Part shown: positions 1-8,783 of the stretch, piece after piece | Position numbering within the stretch: position 1 is the first letter of the stretch | Layout: the number at the start of each line of letters is the position of its first letter | Assembly (NCBI RefSeq): GCF_001425055.1 | Contig: NZ_LMDK01000012.1 | Span: 906,205 to 970,204 of the forward strand | Direction of reading: 5' to 3' | Source of the DNA: Pelomonas sp. Root1237 | GTDB taxonomy: Bacteria > Pseudomonadota > Gammaproteobacteria > Burkholderiales > Burkholderiaceae_C | DNA: 64,000 bases | Notes under the pieces: generated by a model | Told to the model about the DNA's origin: nothing | Databases searched by the model: none | What the model saw: only the letters and a program-made list of their open reading frames with translations | Made by a program: the position numbers and the translations under genes

Positions 1-14
1 CTCCGTACAAACCC

Positions 15-752
15 GTGGAATCCACACGCTTCGTTCTCATCAACACCAGCCACGCCGGCAACGTGGGCGCGACGGCGCGGGCGATGAAGGTGATGGGTTT
101 CCAGGACCTGGTGCTGGTGGCGCCGCGCTTTGCCGACGTGCTCTGCCACGAAGAGGCGGTGGCCATGGCCAGCGGCGCGGCCGACATCCTGGCACGCGCC
201 CGCGTCGTGCCCACGCTGGCCGAGGCGCTGGACGACGTGGACTTCGCCTGCGCCACCGCGATGACGCCGCGCGACTTTGGCCCGCCGACGCGTGAGCCAC
301 GTGCACTGTTCGGCGAGCTGGCCGCGCGTGAGGCCGCGCCCCGCCTGGCGCTGGTGTTCGGCTCCGAGCGCTACGGCATGAGCAACGAGGACGTCTACCG
401 CTGTCATGCGGTGCTGAGCATCCCGACCCATCCGGACTACGGCTCGCTCAACCTTGCCCAGGCCGTGCAGTTGCTGGCCTACGACCTGCGCCAGGCCCTC
501 GGCGGCTTCGGCGTGCAGGCGCGCACGCCTGACCCGCAACTGGCCGACGCGCGTGCCGTGCAGGGCCTGCTGGATCATCTACAGGCAGCGCTGGTGCACA
601 TCGACTACCTCGACCCCGCGGCGCCCAAGAAGCTGATGCCCCGCCTGAACCAGCTCTTCAACCGCGCCGGGCTCACGAACGAGGAAATCCACATCCTGCG
701 CGGCATTGCGCGACAGATGCAGAAGACCGTAGTGCCAGCAGGCTCAAAGTAG
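15..752 (+). CDS. trmJ: tRNA (cytidine/uridine-2'-O-)-methyltransferase TrmJ
   Basis: SPOUT-superfamily RNA 2'-O-methyltransferase of the TrmH/TrmJ group, expected to methylate ribose 32 of tRNAs using S-adenosylmethionine in the cytoplasm. The three family motifs are visible: the N-terminal HAGNVGATARAMKVMG block (residues 13-28), VFGSERYGMSNEDV (114-127) and the SLNLAQAVQ knot segment (144-152). A C-terminal extension of about 85 residues fits TrmJ rather than the shorter TrmL. The start is a GTG 14 bases into the window, so an upstream start cannot be excluded, but the protein begins at the usual point just before the first beta strand. cysE follows 40 bases downstream on the same strand. 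Confidence 0.93.
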   Translation: MESTRFVLINTSHAGNVGATARAMKVMGFQDLVLVAPRFADVLCHEEAVAMASGAADILARARVVPTLAEALDDVDFACATAMTPRDFGPPTREPRALFGELAAREAAPRLALVFGSERYGMSNEDVYRCHAVLSIPTHPDYGSLNLAQAVQLLAYDLRQALGGFGVQARTPDPQLADARAVQGLLDHLQAALVHIDYLDPAAPKKLMPRLNQLFNRAGLTNEEIHILRGIARQMQKTVVPAGSK

Positions 753-792
753 CCCCACCTAAACTGGCCTGCCTTTCTCCCCTGGCTGCACC

Positions 793-1569
793 ATGTTCCA
801 GCGCCTGCGCGAAGACATCGCCCTGATCCTCGAACGCGACCCGGCCGCCCGGTCGGCGTGGGAGGTGCTGACCTGTTACCCGGGCCTGCATGCGCTGATG
901 TTCCACCGCCGTGCTCACTGGTTCTGGCAGCGTGGCTTCAAGTGGCTGGCGCGCTGGGTCTCGCACTGGAGCCGCTTTCTGACGGGCATCGAGATCCACC
1001 CCGGCGCGCGCATCGGCCGCAAGGTCTTCATCGACCATGGCATGGGCATCGTCATTGGCGAGATGGCCGAGATCGGCGAGGGCTGCACCATCTACCAGGG
1101 CGTCACGCTCGGCGGCACCTCGCTCGTGAAAGGCGCCAAACGCCATCCGACCCTGGGCCCGGGCGTCATCGTCGGCGCCAATGCCAGCGTGCTGGGCGGC
1201 TTCACGGTCGGCGCCGGTGCGCGCATCGGCTCAGGTGCCGTCGTCACCAAGCCGGTGCCGGCAGGTGCGACAGCCGTGGGCAACCCGGCGCGCATCATCG
1301 AGGCCGCCAGCGAACAGGCCCGCGAGGAGGCGGCCGCCAAGATGGGTTTCTCGGCCTATGGCGTGACCCAGGGTGACGACCCGGTCGCGATGGCCATGCG
1401 CGGCCTCATCGACAGCGCCTCGGGCCACGAGCACCAGATCGCGCTGCTTTGGAGCGCGGTCTGCAAGTTGTCGACCCAGGCCGGCCGGCCGATCGGTGAC
1501 TGCGTGCCCGATGACGCCCAGCGCGACGAGGCCTTCGATGCGGCGCAGATGAACCGGCTGGTCAAGTAG
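793..1569 (+). CDS. cysE: Serine O-acetyltransferase
   Basis: Transfers acetyl from acetyl-CoA to L-serine to give O-acetylserine, the first step of cysteine synthesis. The left-handed beta-helix of hexapeptide repeats runs from about residue 66 to 170, including [16 protein letters not shown] (probable catalytic His82), [15 protein letters not shown] and [20 protein letters not shown]. At 258 residues it is the short CysE type, with a short N-terminal helical part compared with the enterobacterial 273-residue enzyme, and a variable C-terminal tail of about 85 residues. It lies 40 bases after trmJ and may be cotranscribed with it. Start is the ATG giving [10 protein letters not shown], the usual N-terminus of the family. 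Confidence 0.93.
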   Translation: MFQRLREDIALILERDPAARSAWEVLTCYPGLHALMFHRRAHWFWQRGFKWLARWVSHWSRFLTGIEIHPGARIGRKVFIDHGMGIVIGEMAEIGEGCTIYQGVTLGGTSLVKGAKRHPTLGPGVIVGANASVLGGFTVGAGARIGSGAVVTKPVPAGATAVGNPARIIEAASEQAREEAAAKMGFSAYGVTQGDDPVAMAMRGLIDSASGHEHQIALLWSAVCKLSTQAGRPIGDCVPDDAQRDEAFDAAQMNRLVK

Positions 1570-1633
1570 CGGCCGCGCCGGCGAAATAGACCGTCAGCCG
1601 GCCACGTCTTTGCCGCCGGCCGGCCCGGCGTGA

Positions 1634-4600
1634 ATGAGAATCGCCGGTTCCGGGCCGCGATGGCCCGCCCTGTGTCGGCCTGCTGTGTTCCTGCGCGAGT
1701 TACGACTGCGGCTTTCCACTGGCTGGCGCATGGCGCTGTGCCTGATCATGGCCCTCTGCCTGGCTGAGGCAACTGCGGCACCGGCGCCCAAGCGCTGGTC
1801 CAGCCTCGCCGACATCAGCTTCCAGCATCTCAGCCAGGAGCAGGGCTTGCCCAATGCCATCGCGACGGCCGTGGCCGAAGATGGCCAGGGTTTTCTGTGG
1901 GTGGGCACGCTCGGCGGTCTGGCGCGCTGGGACGGCTACCACTTCAAGGTCTACAAGGCCGATGCGCAGCGCCCCGGCGCCCTGCCGGACAACTATGTGC
2001 AGTCCTTGCATGGCGATGCCAAGGGGCGGCTCTGGGTGGGCACGAGCGCGGCAGGGCTGCTTCGGCATGACCCGACGACGGACCGTTTCGTCGCCATCCC
2101 GGTCGGTGGCGCCGCGGGCCTGAGCCATGTCAGCGTGCGGCAGATTGCCGACGACGGCGCGGGTGGGCTGTGGGTCGTGACCGACGGCGGCCTGGACCAC
2201 CTGGATCCCGACAGCGGGCGCATCGAGCGTGCCAGCACCGTGGGCGGCTGGGCGGCCGGTGCCGGCACCCAGGTCTGGACCCTGCTGCTTGATCGCCGCG
2301 GCCAGCTCTGGATCGGTAGCGCCGCGGGCCTGTTCCGCCGCGCGGCCGCGGGCGCGCGGCTGCAAGCCGTGCCACTGGCGGTGGGCCGCGTCGTCCAGCC
2401 CCAGGCCCTGGCCCAGGACAGCGCCGGGCGCATCTGGGCCGGCGGCAAGCACGATGGCGTCTTCGTGCTCGCCGACAACGGCGAGGCGCCAGCCGTCGAA
2501 ATGCGGGAGGCCGGCGTCGCCGCGAACGAGGACCTGCTGGGCAACAGCCAGATCACCAGCCTGCTCGAGACGCAGCCGGGGGAGATGTGGGTGGCGACCC
2601 TGGGGCAGGGTGTCGTTGCCGTCGACTTCGAGCAGCGCGACAGCCGGCGCATCCGCCACGTGCCGGCCTGGCCGGTCAGCCTGGCGGACAACGCGCTGCG
2701 CACCCTCTACCGCGACCGGTCCGGGCTGATCTGGGCTGCATCGAACCGCGGCCTGAGTCGCCACGACCCCCGCCAGGGCGGGGTGCTGACCCGCCTGGGC
2801 GCCAGCGCCGAGGTTGGCGATGCACTTGACTCCCGTTTCATCAGCGCCGAGATCAGCTGGATCCTGCCGATGCCCGAGGGCCGCCTGTGGCTGGCCACGC
2901 ACAAGAGCGGCATCGACATCCTCGACGCCACCGGTGCCCGCGCCGGTGCACTGCGGCCCGACGCGAGCCGGCCCGAGGCCGCGCTGCCGCCCGACATCGT
3001 GCTGGGCATGGTGCGCGTGGCGGATGGCAGCGTCTTCGTCGCCACCAAGCGCGGTCTTTATCGCTGCGATGCGAATGGGCGCCATTTGCGTCGCGTGAGC
3101 CTGGCGGGCCGCAACCCTGCCGCATCCACCTGGGCCCTGCTGGTCGATGGCGGCACGCTGTGGATAGGCGGCCAGTTCGACGGCCTGTGGCGGTTGGACA
3201 TTGCCAGCGGCAGCGCCGCGCCCGTCACCCTCCCGGCACCGGGCTTGACCGACCAGCGCATCATGGTGCTGGCCCGCGGCGCGGCGGGTGAGCTGTGGGT
3301 CGGAACGCGCAACGGCCTCAACCGGGTCGATCCCCTGAGCGGTGGTGTCGTGCAATACCCGGCCGGCCCGACGCTGGCGCGCGGCCTGTCGGCCGGCTTC
3401 GTCACGGCGCTGATGCTGGATGCCGAAGGCCGGCTCTGGGTGGGCAGCTATGGCGGCGGCATCGATGTGCTGCCTGCGCCGGGCCAGGGTGAAGCCATCC
3501 TGCGCGTGGGCGTTGCCCAGGGCCTGCCGGACGGCACTGTCAACGCGCTGCTGCCGGACCTGCAGGGCCAGGTCTGGGCCAGCACCGACAACGGTCTGGC
3601 GCGTATCGACCCGGCCCGCATGACGGCGCGCGCGCTGCGCCGGGCCGAGGGCGTGGTCTTCCCGACCTACTGGACGGGCTCGGCAGCGCGCACCGAGCGC
3701 GGCGAGCTGCTGTTCGGCGGTGCCGGCGGCATGACCGTGGTGCTGCCCGAGAAGCTGCAGGCCTGGACCTACCGGCCCGACGTGCTGGTGGCGGACGTGC
3801 AGATCGGCGGGCGCTCTGTGGCGCTGCCCCCGGGTGGTACGGCGCTGCTGGACGTGCCGGCCGACGGCAACAGCCTGGCCGTGGAGTTCGCGTCCACCGA
3901 CTTCTCGGCGCCGGAACGCAATCGCTATGCCTACAAGCTCGAAGGCTTCGATGCCAGCTGGATGGCGGCCGACGCGGCGCGCCGGGTGGCCGCCTATACC
4001 AACCTGCCACCGGGTGACTACCGGCTGCGCCTGCGCGCCTCCAACCGCGACGGCCAATGGGGCGAGCGCGAACTGGCCCTGGCGGTGACGGTGAGGCCTG
4101 CCTGGCACCAGACCTGGTGGTTCCGCGCTGCCCTGGTGTTTGCGCTATGCCTGCTCGTGCTCGCGGCGGTGGCCGGGCGCACGCGGCTGCTGCGCCACCG
4201 TCAGCTCGAGCTGGAGCACAAGGTGCGCGAGCGCACGGTCGAGTTGCGGGCGATGCACCACGCTTTGCAAGAGAAATCAGAGCAGCTTCAGTTGAGCAGC
4301 GTGACCGACCCGCTGACGGGCCTGCACAACCGCCGCTTCCTGAGTGACCACATCGAGCAGGACCTGGCAGCCAGCCTGCGCCGATCACAGGAGACGCTTG
4401 CCGCCGGGGGCCAGCCGCTGGATACGGACAACGTCTTCCTGCTGCTCGACATCGATGCCTTCAAGCGCATCAACGACCGGCACGGCCATGCCGCGGGCGA
4501 CGCGGTGCTGGTGCAGTTCGGCGCCCGGCTGCGTTCGGTGATGCGCGAGTCCGATTACCTGGTGCGCTGGGGTGGCGAGGAATTCCTGGCCGTGGCGCGC

Positions 4601-4960
4601 GACACCGATCGCCTGCGCGCTGAGGAGCTGGCCGAGCGCATGCGCGCCGTCATCGCCGCCACGCCGTTTGAGCTCGACGACGGCGGCCGCCTCGATGTCA
4701 GCTGTTCCGTCGGCTTTGCCTGCGTGCCCTTCGAGCCGGAGCGGCCACAGGCACGCAGCTGGCAGCAGGTCGTCAACCTGGCCGACCTGGGGCTCTATGC
4801 CGCCAAGCGCGCCGGCCGCAATGCCTGGGTTGGTGTGCACACCGCCAAGGGGCGCGGCGCCACCGGTCAGCGCGTCGTGGGCGGGTTCGGCCTCAGCAGC
4901 AATCGCAGCCTGGATGACGTGGCTGCGGCGCTGGCCGAGCCAGGAACGGTCGAAGGCTAG
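1634..4960 (+). CDS. Periplasmic beta-propeller sensor diguanylate cyclase (Reg_prop, Y_Y_Y, GGDEF)
   Basis: A 1108-residue membrane sensor expected to make cyclic di-GMP from two GTP. Order: signal or anchor segment (about 32-50, ending AEATAAPAP), about twelve propeller repeats with the LWVGT/LWIGS-type core (about 70-690), a Y_Y_Y immunoglobulin-like domain (about 720-815), one transmembrane helix (about 828-846), a short coiled coil, and a C-terminal GGDEF domain (about 890-1070). The catalytic motif is intact as RWGGEEF (GGEEF at about 980-984), with the metal-binding LLLDIDAFKRIND upstream. The architecture is that of hybrid two-component propeller sensors, but with GGDEF replacing the kinase. 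The ligand is not predictable. A start at 1730 (MALCLIMALC) would leave a cleaner signal sequence. Its 3' end overlaps the mog stop codon on the other strand. Confidence 0.9.
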   Translation: MRIAGSGPRWPALCRPAVFLRELRLRLSTGWRMALCLIMALCLAEATAAPAPKRWSSLADISFQHLSQEQGLPNAIATAVAEDGQGFLWVGTLGGLARWDGYHFKVYKADAQRPGALPDNYVQSLHGDAKGRLWVGTSAAGLLRHDPTTDRFVAIPVGGAAGLSHVSVRQIADDGAGGLWVVTDGGLDHLDPDSGRIERASTVGGWAAGAGTQVWTLLLDRRGQLWIGSAAGLFRRAAAGARLQAVPLAVGRVVQPQALAQDSAGRIWAGGKHDGVFVLADNGEAPAVEMREAGVAANEDLLGNSQITSLLETQPGEMWVATLGQGVVAVDFEQRDSRRIRHVPAWPVSLADNALRTLYRDRSGLIWAASNRGLSRHDPRQGGVLTRLGASAEVGDALDSRFISAEISWILPMPEGRLWLATHKSGIDILDATGARAGALRPDASRPEAALPPDIVLGMVRVADGSVFVATKRGLYRCDANGRHLRRVSLAGRNPAASTWALLVDGGTLWIGGQFDGLWRLDIASGSAAPVTLPAPGLTDQRIMVLARGAAGELWVGTRNGLNRVDPLSGGVVQYPAGPTLARGLSAGFVTALMLDAEGRLWVGSYGGGIDVLPAPGQGEAILRVGVAQGLPDGTVNALLPDLQGQVWASTDNGLARIDPARMTARALRRAEGVVFPTYWTGSAARTERGELLFGGAGGMTVVLPEKLQAWTYRPDVLVADVQIGGRSVALPPGGTALLDVPADGNSLAVEFASTDFSAPERNRYAYKLEGFDASWMAADAARRVAAYTNLPPGDYRLRLRASNRDGQWGERELALAVTVRPAWHQTWWFRAALVFALCLLVLAAVAGRTRLLRHRQLELEHKVRERTVELRAMHHALQEKSEQLQLSSVTDPLTGLHNRRFLSDHIEQDLAASLRRSQETLAAGGQPLDTDNVFLLLDIDAFKRINDRHGHAAGDAVLVQFGARLRSVMRESDYLVRWGGEEFLAVARDTDRLRAEELAERMRAVIAATPFELDDGGRLDVSCSVGFACVPFEPERPQARSWQQVVNLADLGLYAAKRAGRNAWVGVHTAKGRGATGQRVVGGFGLSSNRSLDDVAAALAEPGTVEG

Positions 4961-5523
4961 ACGGGGCGTTGTGCGCTCTTGGGTCTGAAAGCCTTGCAGA
5001 CCTCGTCGCGGGTCTCGAGGTAGGGCCCGCCGATCAGGTCGATGCAATAGGGTACGGCGGCGAAGATGCCGCTGGCCTTCTCGTGGCCAGCCAGAGTTTC
5101 GGCGATGGCCTTGGGCTGGCCGGGCAGGTTGATGATCAGACTCTTGCCGCGGATGACGGCGACCTGGCGCGACAGGATGGCCGTGGGCACGAAATGCAGC
5201 GAGATCTGGCGCATCTGCTCGCCAAAGCCCGGCATCACGCGGTCAGCCACGGCCAGCGTCGCCTCGGGCGTGACGTCACGCGGTGCGGGGCCGGTGCCGC
5301 CGGTCGTCAGCACCAGGTCGCAGCGTTCGGTGTCGACCAGCTCGGTCAACGCCGCCGAGATGTCGGCCTGCTCGTCAGGAATCAGGCGGGACACGAACTC
5401 GATGGGGTTGTGCAGCGCGCCCGTCAGCCAGTCCTTGAGGGCAGGCAGGCCCTTGTCTTCGTAGACACCGGCTGATGCCCGGTCGCTGATGGACACGACA
5501 CCGATGCGGACCTGCTCACTCAT
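4957..5523 (-). CDS. mog: Molybdopterin adenylyltransferase
   Basis: Mog/MoaB-family protein that activates molybdopterin by adenylation before molybdenum insertion. The 188 residues begin MSEQVRIGVVSISDRAS and carry the nucleotide-binding TTGGTGPAPRDVTPEAT motif (about 93-109) and the INLPGQPKAIAE motif (about 146-157). Length and the PAPRD sequence favour Mog over the shorter MoaB. The start codon lies inside the end of yjgA (8 base overlap), so translation is probably coupled to it. The reading frame extends further upstream, but that part only repeats yjgA sequence out of frame. No other molybdenum cofactor genes are nearby. Confidence 0.9.
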   Translation of the reverse strand: MSEQVRIGVVSISDRASAGVYEDKGLPALKDWLTGALHNPIEFVSRLIPDEQADISAALTELVDTERCDLVLTTGGTGPAPRDVTPEATLAVADRVMPGFGEQMRQISLHFVPTAILSRQVAVIRGKSLIINLPGQPKAIAETLAGHEKASGIFAAVPYCIDLIGGPYLETRDEVCKAFRPKSAQRPV

Positions 5524-6052
5524 CTTCGGCCGCGGCTTCGGAAGCCTTGATGAACTGGAACAGCTCGCGGAAGGCGCGGCCGCTGCGTTTCTCCGGCTCA
5601 TTGGCCGCGTCCTTGCGTGCCGCGCGCACGAGGCTGCGCAGTTGCTGGATGTCGACGTCGGCGTGCTCGGCGAGGAACTCCTGCAGCGCTTCGTCGCTGG
5701 CCAGCAGGCGTTCGCGCCAGCGCTCGGACTGATGCAGCTTGAGGCTGTCCTGCGCATGGCCGAGCTTGAAAGCGGCCACCGCTTCCCGGATCGGCTCGGG
5801 ATCGATCTTGCGCATCAGCTTGCCGATGTACTGGATCTGTCGGCGCTTGCCCTCGAAATTGGTGATCTTCTTGGCGTGGCGCAGCGCGTCGTAAAGGATC
5901 TCGGGCAGCGCCAGCGGCTCCCAACGGCTCTCGGGCAAGGCGAGCAATTCTTCGCCGAGCTTCTGCAGCGCGGTCATGTCGCGCTTGAGCTGGCTCTTGC
6001 TTGGGCCGTCGAAGTCGTCGTCGTCTTCGAATTCAGGGTTGGGATCGTGCAT
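5516..6052 (-). CDS. yjgA: Ribosome-associated protein YjgA/DarP
   Basis: DUF615 family (DarP), a small basic and acidic helical protein that associates with late 50S ribosomal intermediates in Escherichia coli. The 178 residues start with an acidic tail (MHDPNPEFEDDDDFDGPSKS), followed by SQLKRDMTALQKLGEEL and a helix rich in lysine and arginine (RHAKKITNFEGKRRQIQYIGKLMR, given in part here as KITNFEGKRRQIQYIGK), which are typical of the family. The start ATG is 84 bases from the divergent pmbA start, and the 3' end overlaps mog by 8 bases. The frame continues upstream, antisense to pmbA, but the family N-terminus fits the chosen start. Confidence 0.9.
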   Translation of the reverse strand: MHDPNPEFEDDDDFDGPSKSQLKRDMTALQKLGEELLALPESRWEPLALPEILYDALRHAKKITNFEGKRRQIQYIGKLMRKIDPEPIREAVAAFKLGHAQDSLKLHQSERWRERLLASDEALQEFLAEHADVDIQQLRSLVRAARKDAANEPEKRSGRAFRELFQFIKASEAAAEDE

Positions 6053-6136
6053 CGCGGTGCGGGGGGAGGGCGGAGTCTTATCATTGTCCCCCACCCCATT
6101 GACACCGGCGCCGGCATCGCCCGGCGCTTTGCTTTC

Positions 6137-7504
6137 ATGCCTCAGCCCCAGAACGGTTTTGCCTACAGTCCCGAGCAGTTCCAGCAATGGATCGAGGATG
6201 CGCTCGGCGAAGCGAAAAAGATCGGCGCGACCGATGCCGGTGCAGAAGTGTCTGAGGGCTGCGGCCTGTCGGTATCGGCGCGCCTGGGCCAATTGGAGAA
6301 CGTCGAGCGCAACCGTGACAAGTCGCTCGGCATCTCGGTCTACCTCGGCCAGCGCCGCGGCAATGCCAGCACGTCGGACTTCTCGCCACAGGCCATCCGC
6401 GACACAGTGCGTGCGGCTTACGATATTGCCCGCTTCACGGCCGAGGACGAGTTCGCCGGGTTGCCCGATGCGGCCGACCTGGCGTTGGATGCGACCCAGC
6501 GGCCCGAGCTGGATCTCTTCCATCCCTGGGCCGTCGACGCCGCTGCAGCCGCCGAGATTGCGCTGCGCTGCGAGGCCGCTGCCCTTTCCGTGGACAAGCG
6601 CATCACCAACAGCGAAGGCGCGGCCGTGTCGGCCCAGCAGTCGCATTTCTGGATGGGCAACACGCGCGGCTTCCGGGGCGGCTATGCCAGCTCGCGGCAT
6701 TCGCTGTCGGTTGCGCCCATCGCTGGCCGCGGCGCGGGCATGCAGCGCGACGCCTGGTACAGCTCCATGCGCGACGCGGCAGATCTGGCCTCGCCCGAGG
6801 CGGTGGGCCGTTACGCGTCGGAGCGTGCTTTGTCGCGGCTGAAGGCACGCAAGGTGGCAACCGCCGAGATCCCGGTGCTGTTCGAGAGCACGGTGGCCAT
6901 CGGCCTGCTCGGTGCGCTCGTGCAGGCGACCAGTGGCGGCGCGCTCTACCGCCGCACCACCTTCTTGCTCGACAGCCTGGGCAAGCCGGTCATGGCGCCG
7001 CATATCGACATCTCCGAAGACCCGCATGTGAAGAAGGGCAAGGGCAGCTCGCCTTTCGACGACGAAGGTGTCGTCACGCGTGCGCGCTCAGTTGTCGAGG
7101 GTGGCGTGCTGCAGGGCTACTTCCTGTCCAGCTACTCGGCGCGCAAGCTGGGCATGAAGACGACCGGCCATGCCGGCGGTTCGCACAACCTGCGCATGAC
7201 CAGCCGTGCCACCGCGCCTGGCGACGACCTGCCGACGATGATCCGCCGCCTCGGCCGCGGCCTGCTCGTCACCGAGCTGATGGGGCAGGGCGTGAACTAC
7301 GTGACCGGCGACTATTCGCGGGGCGCCAGCGGCTACTGGGTTGAGAACGGCGAGATCGCCTACCCGGTTCATGAGGTCACCATCGCCGGCAACCTCAAGG
7401 ACATGCTGCACAACATCGTCGGCATTGGCGCCGACGAGTACACGATGGGCACCAAGACCATCGGTTCGGTGCTCGTCACGGGCATGAAACTCGCCGGCAA
7501 CTGA
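6137..7504 (+). CDS. pmbA: Metalloprotease PmbA/TldE
   Basis: TldD/PmbA family member, subunit E of the TldD/TldE protease that matures or degrades peptides (microcin B17 and CcdA in Escherichia coli). The 455-residue protein shows the conserved C-terminal stretches GHAGGSHNLR, GDYSRGASGYWVENGEI and EVTIAGNLKDM, and lacks the HExxxH zinc motif, as expected for the TldE subunit. The start is the ATG giving MPQPQNGFAYS. Upstream in-frame sequence is antisense to yjgA and is not plausible protein. tldD is not in this window. A 9 bp stem hairpin overlaps the stop codon (7501-7523). Confidence 0.92.
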   Translation: MPQPQNGFAYSPEQFQQWIEDALGEAKKIGATDAGAEVSEGCGLSVSARLGQLENVERNRDKSLGISVYLGQRRGNASTSDFSPQAIRDTVRAAYDIARFTAEDEFAGLPDAADLALDATQRPELDLFHPWAVDAAAAAEIALRCEAAALSVDKRITNSEGAAVSAQQSHFWMGNTRGFRGGYASSRHSLSVAPIAGRGAGMQRDAWYSSMRDAADLASPEAVGRYASERALSRLKARKVATAEIPVLFESTVAIGLLGALVQATSGGALYRRTTFLLDSLGKPVMAPHIDISEDPHVKKGKGSSPFDDEGVVTRARSVVEGGVLQGYFLSSYSARKLGMKTTGHAGGSHNLRMTSRATAPGDDLPTMIRRLGRGLLVTELMGQGVNYVTGDYSRGASGYWVENGEIAYPVHEVTIAGNLKDMLHNIVGIGADEYTMGTKTIGSVLVTGMKLAGN

Positions 7505-7523
7505 CGCGCATCTGGCGCGTCAG
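7501..7523 (+). terminator. Hairpin at the pmbA stop codon
   Basis: A perfect 9 bp inverted repeat (7501-7509 with 7515-7523, CTGACGCGC and GCGCGTCAG) with a 5-base loop includes the pmbA TGA. There is no T-run after it, so it is at best a weak or Rho-assisted terminator or an RNA 3'-end stabiliser. Confidence 0.35.
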
Positions 7524-7615
7524 CGCCGGGGTAAATCCGGGCCGGCTGGCGATGCGGTCTTCCTAGAATCGCTCGGCACTTTTTCTCTTCGCAAATCCGA
7601 AAACAGGAGACTTCA

Positions 7616-8704
7616 ATGACCATGGAACGTCGTTCCTTCGTGCGCCACGCCGGCCTGGCTGGCGTGCTGGCGGCAGGTGCCGCCCCGGCCGTCGTACATG
7701 CCCAGGCGCAGGTGCGCTGGCGCCTCGCATCGAGCTTCCCGAAGTCGCTGGACACCATCTTTGGCGCCGCAGACGTGTTCGCGAAAAAGGTCTCCGAGAT
7801 GACCGGCGGCAAGTTCCAGATCTCCGTGCATGCCGGCGGCGAGATCGTGCCGGCGCTGCAGGTGGTTGACGCGGTGCAGAACGCTACCGTCGAGATCGCG
7901 CACACGGCGCCCTACTACTTCTTCGGCAAGGACGAGACCTTCGCGCTGGGCTGCGCCATCCCCTTCGGCCTGAACAGCCGCCAGATGACGGCCTGGATGG
8001 TGGAGGGCAACGGCCTGAAGCTGATGCGCGAGTTCTATCGCAACTACAACATCATCAACTTCCTCGGCGGCAATACCGGCGCGCAGATGGGCGGCTGGTA
8101 TCGCAAGGAGATCAAGAGCGTCGCCGACATCAAGGGCCTGAAGATCCGCATCGGCGGCTTCGCTGGCCGCGTGATGGAGCGCATGGGCGCCGTGCCGCAG
8201 CAGATCGCCGGTGGCGAGATCTACTCGGCGCTGGAGAAGGGAACGATCGATGCGGCCGAGTGGGTCGGCCCCTATGACGACCAGAAGCTGGGCTTCAACA
8301 AGGTCGCGCCCAACTACTACTACCCCGGCTGGTGGGAAGGCGGCCCGCAGCTCGATTTCTTTATCAACACCAAGGCGTACGAGGGTTTGTCGGCCGAATA
8401 CAAGGCCGTGGTCGAAGCAGCGTCTGCCATGGCGCATATCGACATGCAGGCCAAGTACGACGCCAAGAACCCCGGCGCGCTGAAGCAGTTGGTGGGCTCG
8501 GGCACCAAGCTGTTCCGCTTCCCCAAGGACGTGATGGACGCCGCATTCAAGGAATCCATGGGCATCTACGCCGAGCTGTCGGCCAAGAACCCGAACTGGA
8601 AGAAGGTCTACGAGGATTTTTCCAACTTCCGTCGCGACCAGAACCTCTGGTTCCGCTTCTCGGAAGCCGGCTTTGACGACTTCATGCAGGCGCAGAAGCT
8701 GTAA
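7616..8704 (+). CDS. TRAP transporter solute-binding protein, TakP-like (DctP family)
   Basis: Periplasmic binding protein of a tripartite ATP-independent transporter. The N-terminus has a twin-arginine motif (RRSFVR, residues 5-10) followed by a hydrophobic stretch and an AQA-type cleavage site, so export is probably by Tat. The segments GGEIVPALQVVDAVQ, IAGGEIYSALEKGTIDAAEW and NYYYPGWWEGGPQLDF resemble the subgroup that includes TakP, which binds 2-oxo acids; lactate, other organic acids or chlorinated aromatics are alternatives, so the substrate is inference. An AGGAGA ribosome site lies 8 bases before the ATG. The permease genes dctQ and dctM lie immediately downstream but on the opposite strand. 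Confidence 0.9.
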   Translation: MTMERRSFVRHAGLAGVLAAGAAPAVVHAQAQVRWRLASSFPKSLDTIFGAADVFAKKVSEMTGGKFQISVHAGGEIVPALQVVDAVQNATVEIAHTAPYYFFGKDETFALGCAIPFGLNSRQMTAWMVEGNGLKLMREFYRNYNIINFLGGNTGAQMGGWYRKEIKSVADIKGLKIRIGGFAGRVMERMGAVPQQIAGGEIYSALEKGTIDAAEWVGPYDDQKLGFNKVAPNYYYPGWWEGGPQLDFFINTKAYEGLSAEYKAVVEAASAMAHIDMQAKYDAKNPGALKQLVGSGTKLFRFPKDVMDAAFKESMGIYAELSAKNPNWKKVYEDFSNFRRDQNLWFRFSEAGFDDFMQAQKL

Positions 8705-8725
8705 GCCTCGCGCCGTAGCAAAAGC

Positions 8726-8750
8726 AAAGCCCCGCGATGCGGGGCTTTTT
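8726..8750 (+). terminator. Rho-independent terminator between the TRAP binding-protein gene and dctM
   Basis: A perfect 10 bp stem (AAAGCCCCGC at 8726-8735, GCGGGGCTTT at 8739-8748) with a GAT loop, followed by T residues on the plus strand and with an A-rich flank on the left, so it can act in both directions for the two converging transcripts. Confidence 0.88.
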
Positions 8751-8759
8751 CGTTGGCGG

Positions 8760-8783
8760 CCCGGAGTGCCTCCCGGAGTGCCT
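8760..8783. repeat. 12 bp tandem duplication at the end of dctM
   Basis: CCCGGAGTGCCT occurs twice head to tail (8760-8771 and 8772-8783). The second copy covers the dctM stop codon, so the repeat may mark a small recent slippage event. It encodes nothing else that I can see. Confidence 0.7.

Noticed and set aside
1700-4108. A minus-strand open frame of about 800 codons opposite the sensor cyclase
   Set aside because: Its sequence is the complement of the repeated propeller coding region, rich in Arg, Ala and Gln, with no family motif. It is a shadow of codon bias.
5489-6136. An N-terminal extension of pmbA running antisense to yjgA
   Set aside because: PmbA homologues begin near 6137, and the upstream 200 codons have the composition of an antisense frame opposite yjgA and the start of mog.
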